NCBI GenBank assembly: GCA_009694085.1
Contig: SHVW01000011.1
Location: 1 to 38,678 of the forward strand
DNA from: Alphaproteobacteria bacterium
Lineage (GTDB): Bacteria; Pseudomonadota; Alphaproteobacteria; SHVW01
Length of the DNA stretch: 38,678 nt
Reading direction: 5' to 3'
Under the pieces are notes generated by a model, which saw only the letters and a list, made by a program, of their open reading frames with translations, was not told the origin of the DNA and did no database searches. The position numbers and the translations under genes are program-made. Positions 38,207 to 38,678 of the stretch are shown here, piece after piece (the stretch's first letter is position 1; the number at the start of each line of letters is the position of its first letter).

Positions 38207-38221
38207 GTACACTTTATGTTC
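38207..38221. promoter_or_regulatory. LexA-like (SOS) box 2 upstream of recA
   Basis: A second GTAC-N7-GTTC, exactly 35 bases from box 1. The shared word is TGTACAC, five variable bases apart from common T residues, then GTTCTTATTT. The repeat of the whole segment argues that it is an operator and not chance. Confidence 0.6.
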
Positions 38222-38265
38222 TTATTTTTTATCAAGGACTTGATCCAGGCCACCCTATCCGCCCC

Positions 38266-38530
38266 CTAACCCACCCGCTCGCGCGCCAGCGCGTCTTTAA
38301 CGGCCAGCGCCAGTTGTTTCAGGCTGAAGGGTTGGCCAGGAAGGCGATGTTCTTGTGCTGGGCCAGTTGGGCGCGCATAGCTTCTTCGGCATAACCGGAA
38401 ATGCACACGACCAGCAGATCGGGCCGGCGGCGGCGGGCATGGCCGATGAGCGTCGGGCCGTCCATGCCGGGCATCATCATGTCGCTGATCAGCAAGTCGA
38501 TCTGCTTGCCGTCGCCCATGAGGTCGCGGG
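38266..38530 (-). pseudogene. CckA-like receiver domain fragment, truncated and frameshifted
   Basis: The sequence DGKQIDLLISDMMMPGMDGPTL carries a phospho-acceptor Asp followed by the MPGMDGP loop, and CISGYAEEAMRAQL follows; this closely resembles the C-terminal receiver of the hybrid kinase CckA. The reading frame stops early at 38319, but one missing C near 38327-38331 would restore NPFSLKQLALAVKDALARERVG, ending at 38266, as in CckA. The usual Lys of KPFSLK is then Asn. The whole kinase part is missing: upstream, the sequence turns directly into an IstA fragment. It is probably a remnant, or the join is an assembly fault. Confidence 0.75.
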
Positions 38531-38677
38531 CGGCGCCGCCTGGTCGAGCGCACCGATCTTGCGCTCAAGCAGCGCCAGATAGTGAAGCGGGTTGAAGACG
38601 AAGTCTTCCTGCTCATAAGACCGGGCGTGCCGGGCGATGATGTCCGCACCACAGGAGATCACGACCTCACCGACGTA
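38531..38677 (-). mobile_element. istA: IS21-family transposase IstA fragment
   Basis: Read on the minus strand from 38677, the frame gives EVVISCGADIIARHARSYEQ and then EDFVFNPLHYLALLERKIGA, LDQAAP. This is the region shortly before the C-terminus of IS21-type IstA transposases. The match breaks off near 38531, where receiver-domain sequence takes over, so the last part of IstA and all of istB are missing on this side. No Met begins the fragment because it continues beyond the window edge. No terminal repeat or target duplication is visible at the join. Confidence 0.8.
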
Positions 38678-38678
38678 G

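Overview
The window is a GC-rich chromosomal segment that reads as an alphaproteobacterium. The best anchors are a type I glutamine synthetase C-terminus with its adenylylation motif, a recA-alaS pair without recX, a CckA-like receiver fragment next to recA, GTTC-type SOS-box sequences, and many acyl-CoA and Liv-type ABC transport genes, as is common in Rhodospirillales-like heterotrophs. Genus is not assignable from the sequence alone.

Layout. 1-426: 3' end of glnA and a near-ideal terminator. 506-1435: an AT-richer orphan that looks like a methyltransferase-fold protein. 1554-3176: two crotonase-family genes. 3183-4380: a small secreted protein and a Nudix hydrolase, followed by a large GC-rich palindrome. 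4642-6259 (minus): a formylglycine-generating-enzyme-like gene broken by one extra base. 6302-8210 (minus): a winged-helix regulator overlapping a 3-hydroxyacyl-CoA dehydrogenase.

8227-20694 (minus) is the most striking part. Six tightly packed genes encode, in transcription order: a cytosolic FAD oxidoreductase fused to two cyclic-nucleotide-binding domains and a four-cluster ferredoxin; a membrane cytochrome b with two His pairs; a protein with a cytosolic FHA-like domain, one membrane helix and ten CxxCH heme sites; an exported protein with two HbpS/GlcG-type domains; an outer-membrane beta-barrel candidate; and a second decaheme cytochrome carrying a C-terminal LVIVD-repeat domain. Together they could form an electron path from cytosol to cell surface. 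This is my candidate for an undescribed system; the direction of electron flow and the terminal partner are unknown.

20776-34004 is catabolic. A class III aminotransferase diverges from a TauD-type dioxygenase. It is followed by a Liv-type ABC importer (binding protein, permease, and one polypeptide fusing LivM, LivG and LivF), a short 3-hydroxyacyl-CoA dehydrogenase, an acyl-CoA dehydrogenase, an NDP-forming acyl-CoA synthetase, and PxpB/PxpC without PxpA. The set suggests import and CoA-dependent breakdown of an amino or carboxylic compound that cannot be named.

34077-38678 (minus) holds alaS and recA, the latter preceded by two LexA-like boxes 35 bp apart. The window ends in a damaged CckA-like receiver fragment joined directly to a piece of an IS21-family IstA transposase.
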